Shown here: positions 15,902-24,605 of the stretch, one piece after another
How the letters are laid out: each line of letters begins with the position of its first letter
How positions within the stretch are numbered: the stretch's first letter is position 1
Assembly (NCBI RefSeq): GCF_937997405.1
Contig: NZ_CALKTL010000150.1
Location: 1 to 43,950, forward strand
Reading direction: 5' to 3'
Source: an uncultured Campylobacter sp.
GTDB taxonomy: Bacteria; Campylobacterota; Campylobacteria; Campylobacterales; Campylobacteraceae
DNA length: 43,950 nt
The notes under the pieces: model-generated
The model's database searches: none
What the model was told of the DNA's origin: nothing
The model's input: the letters and a program-made list of their open reading frames with translations, nothing else
Made by a program: the position numbers and the translations under genes

Positions 15902-18193
15902 TTAGCTCTTCCAAAGTAGCGAAATTTTCTCGTCGTAGATGTCGGTTTTCTTCGGCGAAATTTCTTTCGTTTCGAGTTTAATATTTTTCAGATCCAGGCT
16001 CTGTTTTAGCGCGTTCACTTCAGCCTCAAATTTCTGCGTAAGCACCTCCAGCTCCTCTTGCAGCGCGCTTAGGCTATTTTCGGCATTTTTGGCTTCGCTT
16101 CGTTCATTTAAAATTTTATGCGCGCTCTTGGCGCCGCTGATCGCTTTAGAGATATTGCTAGCGCTGCGCGAGCGGCCTAAAAACGCGCCTAAGATCGCGC
16201 CGCCTATGTTTAGCGCCGCATCCACCCCGCGACTTAGCACGTCGCCCTTTTCTTTCTCGTATTTTTCGCTAGCGCGCGAAATTTTATCCTCAAGGCGCGC
16301 CTTTTCCTTTTCAAATTTAGCCGCGATCTCGTCGGTTTTGGCCTCTAGAGCCTCATTCGCCCTATCGCCTAAGCGCACGAAAAACTCCTCCCTGCTCTCG
16401 CCCGGTTTTGAGAGCAGATCAAGCGCGCTAAAAAGTTCTAACTTTTCGTTGCGATAGATCCACTCCTTAAAGCTTTTAAGCTGAGCGTTTAAATTTTTCG
16501 CTCCCGCGATGAAGCTAGGAAGCGCGCCGTAGCTAGAGCCTGCCTGCTCCTGTCCGCTTAAATTTGCAACTTCTCGCGTGCTGGCCTCGCCCCAATCTAT
16601 TTCGCTTACGTCCAAAAGCGAAAGCAAAAAAGTGCGCTGCTGCGTAAAATCGACTCCCTTGTCGCAAAATCGCATCTTTGCGCTTGCATACAGATATGGG
16701 CTTAGCTCAAGACCCGCGCCGTAGCTGTAAAGCTGCGAAATCTCAGCAGAAACTACCGGCTTGGCGGAGCCGGTGGATTTGACGCCTTGCGCGGCGCCCG
16801 ACACGGATGAAATTTCAGCCTTTTTATCCTTCATTAAATTTGAAATTTGCTCGTTGCTTAAAGGACCTTTTAGATAGCTTAGCGCAAAGCGCGTCTCGAT
16901 CACTCGCAGCACGTCCTCGTTGATGTTTTTTACCAAAAAATTTCGCTTTTTGAGATTTGAAATTTTCTCCATCAGCACGCTTTTGTCGATCGGATTTGAG
17001 CCGATGCCGCTTAGGCCGCTGATGACGCGCTCTTTATCCTGCGCGGTCTGCAAGCGCCCGATAAACCACGTGCCGATATTGCTAAGCCCCTTATAATCGA
17101 GATCGACCGGGTTTTGCGTCGATAATACGCAGCCAAGACCGAATGCGCGAGCCTGCTTCAGCAGCGTAAGCATCGGGGTTTTGCTCGGCGGATTGCCGTT
17201 TGGCGGGAAGAAGCCGTAAATTTCATCCATATAAAGCACGGCGCGCAAGGAACTCGTGCCACTGGTGGTGCGCATCCATTTGATCATCTCGCCCAAAAGT
17301 AGCGTGACGAAAAACATCCTCTCATCGTCGTTTAGATGCGCGATGGAAAATATATTCGCCCTCGCCCTGCCGTTTTCATCAAAGAGCATCTTGGCGATAT
17401 TCAGCCGCTCGCCCTCGCACCAAAGCTTAAAGCTCGGACTTGCGATGAGCGCGTTAATCTTCATCGCAAGCGCCATTCGCTTATCGCTCGGAAAGAAGGT
17501 ATTGACGTCGAAAACGCCGATCTTATCAAAAGGCGGGTTGCCGATCTGCGCGATGAGATCCACCACGCTCACCCCCTCGCCCCTACCGAAATGATAGGAC
17601 AGAATTTGGCTGATTAGTAAAAATTCCGGCGAGCTGAGATTATCGCTGCCGATCCCTGCCAGGCTTAGCACGCTAGTGGCGATACCGCCGATGTAATTAT
17701 TCAAATCCTCTTCGTTTAAGCCCTTCGGCGCTTCAAAGTCGCTTAGCAGGCTGATTCCAAGACCTGCGCTTGATTTGGGCGTATAAATTCTAAAATCGGC
17801 GCTGTTTTTCAAAAGCTCCACTCTCGCCAGATCTTGATACGAGCCCTCGATCCCTTCGCGCCAGGTATTTGCCGTCTGCTCGGCATACTCGTGCACGCTA
17901 AGACCTTTGTTTTGCGCCTCGGCCTCGTCGATATAGGGCTCAAAATCCTCAGCCCTCATCTGCGGAAAGGTAAGAGCTAAATTTGTTAGATCGCCTTTCG
18001 GGTCGATGATGATGGATGGGATATTATCGATCGCGGCTTCCTCTAGCAGCGTGATGCCAAGTCCCGTTTTACCGCTGCCGGTCATTCCGATGATAAGCGC
18101 GTGGGTCGTCAGATCCTTGTTTTTATACAAAAACGGCTCGCCGTTTTCAAGCCCCAGATAAAAAAGCTTTAAATTTTCTTGAAGCGTTTTCAT
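15902..18193 (-). CDS. HerA/DUF853-type P-loop ATPase
   Basis: 763 residues. Walker A is GMTGSGKTG (residues 36-44), preceded by HALIIGMT; IIDPKGDLTNLA follows. Walker B is AVLYMDEIYGFFPP. A sensor-like LSTQNPVDLDYKGLSNIGTW and an arginine region WFIGRLQTAQDKERV complete the FtsK/HerA core. The last about 150 residues contain a Lys/Glu-rich coiled coil (about 615-655) flanking a small Gly-rich hydrophobic segment (LNIGGAILGAFLG). This family (DUF853/DUF87) is widespread; roles in DNA translocation or repair are proposed but not proven here. It starts the minus-strand run into plsY, 12 bp downstream. Confidence 0.85.
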   Translation of the reverse strand: MKTLQENLKLFYLGLENGEPFLYKNKDLTTHALIIGMTGSGKTGLGITLLEEAAIDNIPSIIIDPKGDLTNLALTFPQMRAEDFEPYIDEAEAQNKGLSVHEYAEQTANTWREGIEGSYQDLARVELLKNSADFRIYTPKSSAGLGISLLSDFEAPKGLNEEDLNNYIGGIATSVLSLAGIGSDNLSSPEFLLISQILSYHFGRGEGVSVVDLIAQIGNPPFDKIGVFDVNTFFPSDKRMALAMKINALIASPSFKLWCEGERLNIAKMLFDENGRARANIFSIAHLNDDERMFFVTLLLGEMIKWMRTTSGTSSLRAVLYMDEIYGFFPPNGNPPSKTPMLTLLKQARAFGLGCVLSTQNPVDLDYKGLSNIGTWFIGRLQTAQDKERVISGLSGIGSNPIDKSVLMEKISNLKKRNFLVKNINEDVLRVIETRFALSYLKGPLSNEQISNLMKDKKAEISSVSGAAQGVKSTGSAKPVVSAEISQLYSYGAGLELSPYLYASAKMRFCDKGVDFTQQRTFLLSLLDVSEIDWGEASTREVANLSGQEQAGSSYGALPSFIAGAKNLNAQLKSFKEWIYRNEKLELFSALDLLSKPGESREEFFVRLGDRANEALEAKTDEIAAKFEKEKARLEDKISRASEKYEKEKGDVLSRGVDAALNIGGAILGAFLGRSRSASNISKAISGAKSAHKILNERSEAKNAENSLSALQEELEVLTQKFEAEVNALKQSLDLKNIKLETKEISPKKTDIYDEKISLLWKS

Positions 18194-18257
18194 TGCGTTC
18201 CTTAAATTTGCAATTTGCTCGGCATTATATCATTTAAATTTTTAAATTTAAATTTGC

Positions 18258-18263
18258 TAAAAT
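18258..18263 (+). promoter_or_regulatory. Predicted -10 box for the MTHFR-like gene
   Basis: TAAAAT preceded by a TTTGC stretch in AT-rich DNA, 25 bp before the GTG start at 18288. If used, it would place the transcript start downstream of the earlier in-frame GTG at 18264, favouring the later start. Confidence 0.4.
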
Positions 18264-18287
18264 GTGCGAAAAATCAAGGAATGGCAA

Positions 18288-19211
18288 GTGTTAAAAGAAA
18301 AAATTAGAAACGGAAAAAGCGGAATTCTACTCTATGGCATCGTTCCGCCTAAAATCACGTCCTCTCAAGACGAGCTCGAGCGCCTAGGTACGGCGTGGTC
18401 GCAGCGCCTAGGCGAATGCGAATGCGACGGCATCGTCATCTACGATCTACAAGATGAAAGCGCACGCACGAAAGATGAGCGGACCTTCCCTTTTGTGCAT
18501 ACGATCGATCCTGCGCGCTACTACACGCAGTATCTACACACCGATAAAGAAGCGATCATCTATCGCGCGGTAGGCAAATACGACGAGGCGGAATTTTGCG
18601 AAATTCTAAGACATGCCGCAAGCGGGCTCGGTGTTTTCGTGGGAGCGAGTTCTAAAAATGAAGAATGCAAGCTGCATCTAAGCCGCGCCTATGAGATCAA
18701 GCGACTCGTGGCACCGCATCTTTGTCTAGGCGGCATCTGCATTCCTGAACGCCATGAAAAGAGCCGCGACGAGCACCTAAAAATCGCGGAGAAGACTGCA
18801 GACGGGTGCGAATTTTTTATCACTCAGGCGGTTTATAATGTGCAAAACGCCAAAGATTTCATCGACGATTACGCCGCTTTGGAGTGCAAAAAGGTGCCTA
18901 TAATCTTTACTTTCACGCCGTGCGGCAGCCTAAAGACGCTTGAGTTTATGAAATGGCTTGGCATCTCGGTGCCAGATTTTCTGCAGCAGCGACTGCAAAG
19001 CAGCGTCGATATCTTGCAAAGTTCAACAGCACTGTGCGCAGAGATGTTTGATTTCATCTATAAATACGCCCTCGCAAAAGGGGTGAGCGTAGGCGCGAAC
19101 ATCGAGAGCGTAAGCACCCGGCGCGTAGAAATTGAAGCCTCGCTCAGCTTACTAAAAGAGATCAGAAAAATTATCCTTAAGCACGAGAATTTGGGATTTT
19201 ACATTATTTAA
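18288..19211 (+). CDS. Methylenetetrahydrofolate reductase-superfamily protein
   Basis: About 307 residues in a TIM-barrel layout resembling MetF: GILLYGIVPPK at strand 1, DGIVIYDLQDES, EAIIYRAVG, LGVFVGASS, LCLGGICIPERHEK, ADGCEFFITQAVYNVQNAKDF (the ADFxITQ-like MTHFR signature) and VPIIFTFTPCGS. It may reduce methylene-tetrahydrofolate, but the first strand lacks the usual E-F-F-P-P sequence, so the exact substrate is open. I place the start at the GTG at 18288, which has AAGGA seven bases upstream; an in-frame GTG at 18264 has no ribosome site. The gene is monocistronic and divergent from the HerA-like gene. Confidence 0.75.
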   Translation: MLKEKIRNGKSGILLYGIVPPKITSSQDELERLGTAWSQRLGECECDGIVIYDLQDESARTKDERTFPFVHTIDPARYYTQYLHTDKEAIIYRAVGKYDEAEFCEILRHAASGLGVFVGASSKNEECKLHLSRAYEIKRLVAPHLCLGGICIPERHEKSRDEHLKIAEKTADGCEFFITQAVYNVQNAKDFIDDYAALECKKVPIIFTFTPCGSLKTLEFMKWLGISVPDFLQQRLQSSVDILQSSTALCAEMFDFIYKYALAKGVSVGANIESVSTRRVEIEASLSLLKEIRKIILKHENLGFYII

Positions 19212-20162
19212 AATTTTAAACCGAGCGCACGAACAAAACGCTAGATAGTCCAAGTTAACGGGGGAATTTTAAATAATTTTAGATCGCTTTCTAAAAAATA
19301 ATCGAAATTTTATCCGAACGGAATTTGAACTTAAAATTTATAAAAAATCGCCTTAATAATATGCTTTAATACCTGTCGTCCATAACTGTAAGATGATATT
19401 TCGTGCTAAAATTTTTAAATGCTTGCAATGGCATTGAGCTGGACCTACCATCAAAACCTATAAATAGCTGTAGCTTTCGCACTAAAACTAAACGCATTGA
19501 TCGCTTCAGTCTGTAGCTATAGCGTGGCTGCGCCCTCCGGCTCGCCGCTATCTATATAGAGATAATATATATTGTATAACGGGAGATAGCTGGAGATTTT
19601 AACGCCCTATAGATATTTAGAGATACGACGCTCCTGCACTCATGACATAGCGTCCTTTATTGTTCCATTCGTAGTATTTGATTTAAATTTACCGGTGTTT
19701 ATGCTAAATTTCAAATCTAAGGCAATTTGATGCTTGCTGTTGTGAGCGTTTTGGTATTTGAATTTTATTCTACAGCCTATGTGTAGGTCGCTCAAAAGAT
19801 CCACATACACCGCCGTAAAAATACTTGCCGAGCTTTGCAGCCAATTACAAGCCGTTAATGTATAGAATCAGCTGAAATTAACACCCATTTAGGCTATCGT
19901 ATATTTGATTTCTTTTATATTAGAAAAGCCCATCGTCAAAAGCGATAGGCGCTCAAACTAATGTCGTTTTACCATCTCGCGTAAGAAGTCAATACTCAAA
20001 CTGCACAAGATCATAAATATGCTTTTAATCGCAAACGCTTCATTTTAAAATTTTGAAACCCGACTCGGAATAAATATAAATTTGAAATTAGTTTTGTAAA
20101 TAAGCTTAGAATTTAACTCTTAAATATGGCGAAATTCAAAGATTAATGAAATTTAAAAAATG
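19212..20162. other. About 950 bp without a recognisable gene
   Basis: Base use here is more AT-rich and lacks the codon rhythm of neighbouring genes. I see no tRNA, terminator or transposase. One stop-free stretch of 75 codons exists on the minus strand (19643-19867) but has no start codon or ribosome site. A short AT-rich patch of alternating TATA repeats lies near 19552-19580. This may be a decayed gene region. Confidence 0.55.
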
Positions 20163-21161
20163 CTAGTTTATGCTCTTTCCGCCAAATTTCAAAAGCGCGC
20201 TGCCCCACGTAAAGCCGCCGCCAAACGCATCTAAAAGCATAAGCGAGCCGTTTTTGAGTCTACCGCTCTCGTAAGCGTCGTTGATAGCCATCGGGATCGA
20301 CGCCGAGCTCGTGTTGCCGTATTTGCCGATCGTAAGCACGCACTGCTCGTCGCTAAACTCTAGTCTCGCCTTGACCGCCTCGATAATGCGTAAATTTGCC
20401 TGATGCGGGATGAAAAGATCGACCTGCTCGGGCGAAATTTTATTTTTCGCCAAAATCTCCACAACGTCGTTACTAAGCGTCGGCACCGCTATTTTAAAGA
20501 CCTCGCGCCCCGCCATCTGCATGAAGCCCAGCTTTTCGTCGATGATTTTTTGGCTGAGTGGATTGACGCTACCCGGAGCTGCGGTGATGAGAAGATCGCC
20601 CTTACTGCCGTCGCTAGCTGTATGAATGTCGATGATTTCGTTATCGTCGCGTGCCGCGATAATCGCAGCGCCTGCGCCGTCGCCGAAAAGTATGCACGTA
20701 GCGCGGTCGCTCCAATCGACTATCGAGCTTAACTTTTCCGTGCCAATTATCAACACATGTTTTTTAGCGCCGCTTTCAATGAGGGATTTTGCGAGCTCCA
20801 AAAGATAGATGAAGCCCGTACAGGCGGCATTTATATCAAATGCCGTGATGCCGAAATTTAAGCCCAGTTTATCTGCTATGACGCATGCTGTCGAGGGCAT
20901 ACAGAAATAATCGGGCGAGATCGTGGCGCAAATTATCGCATCGATCTCGTTTTTTTGTAAGCCGCTACGCTCGATCGCCTTTAAAGCCGCTTTCGCGCCT
21001 AGATCGCTAGTGGTCTCGCCCTTTGCTATGCGGCGCTCATGAATGCCTGTGCGCTTGACGATCCATTCATCGCTCGTTTCAACCATTTTTTCAAGATCGA
21101 AATTGGTTAAAATTTCGCTCGGCGCGTATGCTGCGATCGAGATCATCGAGGCTTTTTTCAT
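20163..21161 (-). CDS. fabH: 3-oxoacyl-ACP synthase III
   Basis: 332 residues, the typical FabH length. The catalytic triad is visible: Cys114 in FDINAACTGFIYL, His in LFIPHQANLRII and Asn in GKYGNTSSASIP. It condenses acetyl-CoA with malonyl-ACP to start fatty acid synthesis. The C-terminal LDAFGGGFTWGSALLKF is the family hallmark. Its ATG overlaps the plsX stop by 4 bp. Confidence 0.97.
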   Translation of the reverse strand: MKKASMISIAAYAPSEILTNFDLEKMVETSDEWIVKRTGIHERRIAKGETTSDLGAKAALKAIERSGLQKNEIDAIICATISPDYFCMPSTACVIADKLGLNFGITAFDINAACTGFIYLLELAKSLIESGAKKHVLIIGTEKLSSIVDWSDRATCILFGDGAGAAIIAARDDNEIIDIHTASDGSKGDLLITAAPGSVNPLSQKIIDEKLGFMQMAGREVFKIAVPTLSNDVVEILAKNKISPEQVDLFIPHQANLRIIEAVKARLEFSDEQCVLTIGKYGNTSSASIPMAINDAYESGRLKNGSLMLLDAFGGGFTWGSALLKFGGKSIN

Positions 21162-22156
21162 TTTTGCTCATTTGAAGAAATTTCGCTTTCTATCGCGGAG
21201 TTGATTTTAGAATCTGCAAATTTAAGCGCTTGAAAGATCGCATTTTTAACGGCTTTCGGAGTGCTTTTGCCGTGGCTTATAATGACGCATTCCTTGACGC
21301 CCAAAAGCGGCGCACCGCCATATTCGTCATAATCCGTGCTTTTTTTGATGATCTTGAAGACGCGCTTCATCAAGAGGGAGCCCGCAATAGCGATAGGGGA
21401 TTTTTTAGTTTCGTTTTTGATGAGCTTACCTATGGTGCTTGCGACGCCTTCGCTGGATTTTAGCATAATGTTACCGATAAATCCGTCGCAAACTACGACA
21501 TCCACGGAGCCGTCAAAAATTTGATTGCCTTCGACATTACCGATAAAATTTTGCATCTTCTTAAGCATATGAAAGGTTTCTTTTGTTACCTCGTTGCCTT
21601 TACTATCCTCCTCGCCGTTGGATAATAAGCCGATGCGTGGTGCGTTTAAACCCATAATCTCCTTGGCATATGCTTCGCCCATAATCGCAAATTGAAACAA
21701 ATTCTCAGGCTTACAATCCACATAAGCGCCCACATCTAGCACAAGCGTGCGACCGCCTATGGAATTTGGCATCAGCGTAGCAATCGCCGGGCGCAAGATA
21801 CCTTTGAGCCTTCCTATGCGAAGCGTAGCAAGGCTCATCGTAGCGCCGCTATGTCCTGCCGATACCACGGCTTTGCAAGTGCCGTCTTTTACTAGATCGA
21901 CCGCTTTAAAGATGCTGCTCTCTTTGCGTTTGAGAGCGTCGGTTGCACCCTCTTTCATCTCGAAAACTTCGCTTGCGGCCACGTAAGTAATATGTTTCTC
22001 AAAGCCTTGATCTTGTGGAATAAAAGGCTTGATTTGCGCTTCGTCACCTACCAAAAACGCATTAAATTTACGCTCTCGCAGCGCATCTACGACTCCGTTT
22101 ATTATCGGCTCGCAGCCGAAATCACCGCCCATCGCGTCTATAGCAACGGAAATCAT
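21158..22156 (-). CDS. plsX: Phosphate acyltransferase PlsX
   Basis: 332 residues with the PlsX start ISVAIDAMGGDFG, SAGHSGATMSLATL, LDVGAYVDCKPENL and GNVEGNQIFDGSVDVVVCDGFIGN. It makes acyl-phosphate from acyl-ACP for PlsY (encoded at 15146). The C-terminus ends in a short acidic/polar tail after the YGGAPLLGVKECVIISHGKS block. It lies just after rpmF and before fabH, the common rpmF-plsX-fabH order. Confidence 0.97.
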   Translation of the reverse strand: MISVAIDAMGGDFGCEPIINGVVDALRERKFNAFLVGDEAQIKPFIPQDQGFEKHITYVAASEVFEMKEGATDALKRKESSIFKAVDLVKDGTCKAVVSAGHSGATMSLATLRIGRLKGILRPAIATLMPNSIGGRTLVLDVGAYVDCKPENLFQFAIMGEAYAKEIMGLNAPRIGLLSNGEEDSKGNEVTKETFHMLKKMQNFIGNVEGNQIFDGSVDVVVCDGFIGNIMLKSSEGVASTIGKLIKNETKKSPIAIAGSLLMKRVFKIIKKSTDYDEYGGAPLLGVKECVIISHGKSTPKAVKNAIFQALKFADSKINSAIESEISSNEQK

Positions 22157-22160
22157 CGGA

Positions 22161-22307
22161 TTAATATTCGCCCGTAGTTTTGTTTATTCTATGCGGAATT
22201 TTCCAGCTTCCGTCTTTATCTTTGACGGGGATCGGAAGGGTCACTTTGTAGTGAGTGCGTCTTTTCGCCGCACGAGTTTTACTAACTCTTCGCTTTGGAA
22301 CTGCCAT
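22161..22307 (-). CDS. rpmF: 50S ribosomal protein L32
   Basis: A 48-residue ORF on the minus strand: MAVPKRRVSKTRAAKRRTHY, then a KVTLPIPVKDKDGSWKIPHR segment and TTGEY at the end. The basic N-terminus is diagnostic for L32. No zinc cysteines are seen, which places it among the Cys-free L32 forms. An AAGGAGAAAA ribosome site precedes the ATG. It is flanked by plsX and the DUF177 gene as in other bacteria. Confidence 0.96.
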   Translation of the reverse strand: MAVPKRRVSKTRAAKRRTHYKVTLPIPVKDKDGSWKIPHRINKTTGEY

Positions 22308-22325
22308 TTTTTCTCCTTTATAAAT

Positions 22326-22679
22326 TTAGTTCTTGCATTCTTCGCAATAAAAATAGTCGCTTTTGAAAGCTTCCGTTTCGCTTCTTAAAATTTCATCCGG
22401 ATCAACTTCGGTGCCGAAAAACTCCATAACGTCCAAGCTCTCGTGCCTTTCGTCGTTAAAAACGCCTTCGCTTAAAAGCAAATTCACGCTCTCATTTACG
22501 TCAAGATCAAATTCTTTGCCGCAGCGGTCGCAAATGTATGGAATTTTACCCTTAATTTCGCCTTTGCACTCGATAAACTTAGAGTCTTTTCGTTTTAAAT
22601 TTCCGCTAAGTTTAAGTCCATCCCTCGAAATTTCAAACGGCACGGGCGCGGCGGAAATTTTAGCAAAAGCTATCTTCAC
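22326..22679 (-). CDS. DUF177 (YceD-like) protein
   Basis: 117 residues. The DUF177/YceD family is nearly always encoded directly upstream of rpmF, as here, and is linked in some organisms to 23S rRNA accumulation. The centre has YICDRCGKEFDLDVNESVNL, the family's CxxC, and the C-terminus ends in YFYCEECKN with a second CxxC, so a zinc site is plausible. Function in this organism is inferred from family and context. Confidence 0.88.
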   Translation of the reverse strand: MKIAFAKISAAPVPFEISRDGLKLSGNLKRKDSKFIECKGEIKGKIPYICDRCGKEFDLDVNESVNLLLSEGVFNDERHESLDVMEFFGTEVDPDEILRSETEAFKSDYFYCEECKN

Positions 22680-22688
22680 GTGGCACTC

Positions 22689-23102
22689 TTAGCAAATTTC
22701 TCTTTTTGCAAAGAAAAATGCGATCTCGGTTTTTGCGTTTTCTAGGCTGTCGCTGCCGTGAACGGCATTAGCGTCAATGCTGTCCGCAAAGTCTGCTCTG
22801 ATCGTGCCTTTATCGGCTTTTTTCGGATCGGTAGCGCCCATTAGCGCACGATTTTTAGCTACGGCATCATCGCCTTCTAGCACCATTACGACCACCGGGC
22901 CGCTAGTCATAAACTCAATCAGATCCTTATAAAAAGGGCGATCCTTGTGAATTTCATAAAATTTACCCGCATCTTCGGCGCTTAGGCATAATTTTTTAGC
23001 CGCTGCGATTCTTAGTCCGTGGCTTTCGAAACGATCGATAATTTTGCCGATAACGCCCTTTTTAACGGCATCAGGCTTAATAATAGAAAGCGTTTGCTGC
23101 AT
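22689..23102 (-). CDS. ndk: Nucleoside diphosphate kinase
   Basis: 137 residues, the standard length. The start TLSIIKPDAVKKGVIGKII, the RPFYKDLIEFMTSGPVVVMV segment and the catalytic histidine in NAVHGSDSLENAKTEIAFFF are all canonical. It transfers phosphate from ATP to other NDPs through phospho-His. It begins the minus-strand run ndk-DUF177-rpmF-plsX-fabH. Confidence 0.98.
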   Translation of the reverse strand: MQQTLSIIKPDAVKKGVIGKIIDRFESHGLRIAAAKKLCLSAEDAGKFYEIHKDRPFYKDLIEFMTSGPVVVMVLEGDDAVAKNRALMGATDPKKADKGTIRADFADSIDANAVHGSDSLENAKTEIAFFFAKREIC

Positions 23103-23127
23103 ATAATCTCCTTAAAGTGAAAGGCGG

Positions 23128-23133
23128 ATTGTA
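23128..23133 (-). promoter_or_regulatory. Predicted -10 box of ndk and the rpmF-plsX-fabH run
   Basis: TACAAT on the minus strand, about 26 bp upstream of the ndk ATG. An AAGGAG ribosome site lies between them. Confidence 0.5.
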
Positions 23134-23174
23134 TCGAAAAATAGGTTAAAATTTATTTAAGGATTGAATGAATT

Positions 23175-23204
23175 AAAATTCCGCGCATTTGATCGCGGAA
23201 TTTT
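23175..23204 (-). terminator. fdxA intrinsic terminator made of inverted GCGGAATTTT words
   Basis: AAAATTCCGCG (23175-23185) and CGCGGAATTTT (23194-23204) form a perfect 11-bp stem with an 8-nt loop, five bases after the fdxA stop. On the minus strand the arm ends in a T-rich tail (TTTTAATT). The two arms are inverted copies of a word that is frequent in this window. Confidence 0.8.
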
Positions 23205-23209
23205 ATCTG

Positions 23210-23494
23210 CTAAGCAAATACCGGGGTATCTCCGCTGCGTAGATCCGCACCTATACTATCCCTGCTAGGTTGACCCGCTACGATGTCGCTCCAGACGATA
23301 CAGCCGTCGGTCGGACAGGCGCTAGCGCAAGCCGGCTCATCGTTGTAGCCCACGCACTCGACGCATTTATCGGCATATACATAGTAGCTATCCTCGCCAC
23401 TTGGGTTATCGCTATCGTCAACGATCGCATTTACCGGGCACTCGTCGATGCATGAGCCGCAGCTTATGCAAATATCGGTGATTTTTACAGCCAT
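23210..23494 (-). CDS. fdxA: Ferredoxin FdxA
   Basis: 94 residues starting MAVKITDICISCGSC. Two cluster motifs are visible: CISCGSCIDECPVNAI and CVECVGYNDEPACASACPTD. The ATG at 23494 is set by a strong AAAGGAG site; an upstream in-frame start at 23575 would add 27 unlike residues and lacks a ribosome site. The gene is divergent from ahpC, as in C. jejuni, where I recall fdxA being iron- and oxidative-stress-linked. It probably donates electrons to redox enzymes. Confidence 0.92.
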   Translation of the reverse strand: MAVKITDICISCGSCIDECPVNAIVDDSDNPSGEDSYYVYADKCVECVGYNDEPACASACPTDGCIVWSDIVAGQPSRDSIGADLRSGDTPVFA

Positions 23495-23520
23495 TGTTTC
23501 TCCTTTATCAAAAAATATGG

Positions 23521-23640
23521 AGTAATGATAACATACTAAATTTAAAAAATGATAAAATTTAATATTATTGAACAAATAAATTTTATTATATAAAAATTTT
23601 CATCAAATTTCAGCAAATATAAAGTTTTAAAATGTATAAT
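23521..23640. promoter_or_regulatory. Divergent fdxA/ahpC control region
   Basis: The region holds a clean TATAAT -10 box for ahpC at 23635-23640. On the fdxA side, an AATGATAAC element near 23524-23532 looks like part of a Fur/PerR-type operator. AT-rich dyads such as TTTATTATATAAA fall between the two. Regulators of ahpC in Campylobacter include PerR and CosR (cosR is in this window). The operator call is by resemblance only. Confidence 0.45.
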
Positions 23641-23674
23641 CGCCATCATAAATTTTATTAACAAGGAGAAACAA

Positions 23675-24271
23675 ATGATAGTAACCAACAAAGCCGTTGA
23701 TTTTACGGCAACTGCGGTTTTAGGCAACAACGAAATAGTTGAGGATTTCAACCTCTATAAAAATATCGGCGAAAAAGGCGCCGTCGTATTCTTTTATCCA
23801 AAAGATTTTACCTTCGTCTGCCCGAGCGAGATCATCGCATTTGATCACAGATATCAAGATTTCAAATCCAAGGGCATCGAAGTTATCGGCGTTAGCTGCG
23901 ATAGCGAGTTTACCCACCTTGCGTGGAAAAACACTCCGGTAAACGCAGGCGGTATCGGCAAAGTGCAGTTCCCGCTAGTTTCGGATATTACGAAGGATAT
24001 CGCACGCAGCTTCGACGTACTGTTTGGTAACGCCGTAGCGCTTCGCGGCAGCTTCCTACTTGACAAAGATGGCACCGTCCGCCACGCCGTCATCAACGAC
24101 CTACCGCTAGGTCGCAATATCGATGAGATGCTTCGCATGGTCGATACGATGCTATTTACGAACGAGCACGGCGAGGTCTGCCCTGCAGGCTGGCACAAAG
24201 GTGACGCAGGGATGAAAGCAGATCCTAAGGGCGTCGCAGAGTATCTAGACAAAAACGCAAGCAAACTATAA
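23675..24271 (+). CDS. ahpC: Alkyl hydroperoxide reductase AhpC (2-Cys peroxiredoxin)
   Basis: 198 residues. The peroxidatic cysteine (C49) lies in YPKDFTFVCPSEI and the resolving cysteine in HGEVCPAGWHKG. It reduces hydrogen peroxide, organic peroxides and peroxynitrite. No ahpF follows; epsilonproteobacteria normally recycle AhpC with thioredoxin. An AAGGAG site (23663-23668) sets the start. Confidence 0.98.
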   Translation: MIVTNKAVDFTATAVLGNNEIVEDFNLYKNIGEKGAVVFFYPKDFTFVCPSEIIAFDHRYQDFKSKGIEVIGVSCDSEFTHLAWKNTPVNAGGIGKVQFPLVSDITKDIARSFDVLFGNAVALRGSFLLDKDGTVRHAVINDLPLGRNIDEMLRMVDTMLFTNEHGEVCPAGWHKGDAGMKADPKGVAEYLDKNASKL

Positions 24272-24400
24272 GTTGTAAAATTCTTCGCGCGGGCGTACAA
24301 ATTCTAACTGCGTAAAGTTTAAATTTAGCCTTGCGCAGGCTATTAAAGCTCTCAAAGCTTTCTAAATTCCGCTGCCAAAATTTTGAGTCGCGGCGGCGGA

Positions 24401-24460
24401 ATTCCAAAAATTCCAAAAATTCCAAAAATTCCAAAAATTCCAAAAATTCCAAAAATTCCA
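24401..24460. repeat. 9-bp tandem repeat (ATTCCAAAA), about 6.7 copies
   Basis: Six perfect head-to-tail ATTCCAAAA units plus a partial seventh, starting inside a GCGGAATTCC word. The unit is three codons long, so copy-number change would not shift a frame; on the minus strand it reads as Leu-Glu-Phe repeats. The array lies between ahpC and the M16 peptidase gene, about 110 bp upstream of the latter's -10 box, and could vary between strains by slippage. Confidence 0.95.
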
Positions 24461-24572
24461 TTCCTCTCAATTCTACAAGTTAAATTTCAAAACCGCAAGT
24501 AAAATCCCAAATCCTTGGCAAAATTTCACCCATAGCAAAGCTTGTAAAATCATACTTTAAACTAGCTTTTGT

Positions 24573-24578
24573 TACAAT
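24573..24578 (+). promoter_or_regulatory. Predicted -10 box of the M16 peptidase operon
   Basis: TACAAT, 28 bp upstream of the ATG at 24606. A CAAGGA ribosome site lies between them. Confidence 0.5.
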
Positions 24579-24605
24579 CGTAAGTTTTTAAATCCAAGGA
24601 CAATT

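Larger units (their letters stand above)
24272..24605. other. Intergenic gap with a minisatellite and a promoter
   Basis: The 334 bp between ahpC and the M16 peptidase contain the 9-bp tandem repeat at 24401-24460 and a -10 box at 24573-24578. I see no gene. A GCGGAATTT word in inverted orientation lies at 24364-24372. Confidence 0.6.

Noticed and set aside
19643..19867. 75-codon stop-free stretch on the minus strand
   Set aside because: No start codon, ribosome site or recognisable product; such a stretch is not rare by chance over 950 bp in six frames.
23495..23575. N-terminal extension of FdxA to 23575
   Set aside because: The extra residues are Phe/Tyr-rich non-ferredoxin sequence; AAAGGAG precedes the ATG at 23494.
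24225..24470. Minus-strand ORF with Leu-Glu-Phe repeats
   Set aside because: The repeat is a by-product of the 9-bp minisatellite, and the frame runs into ahpC on the opposite strand.
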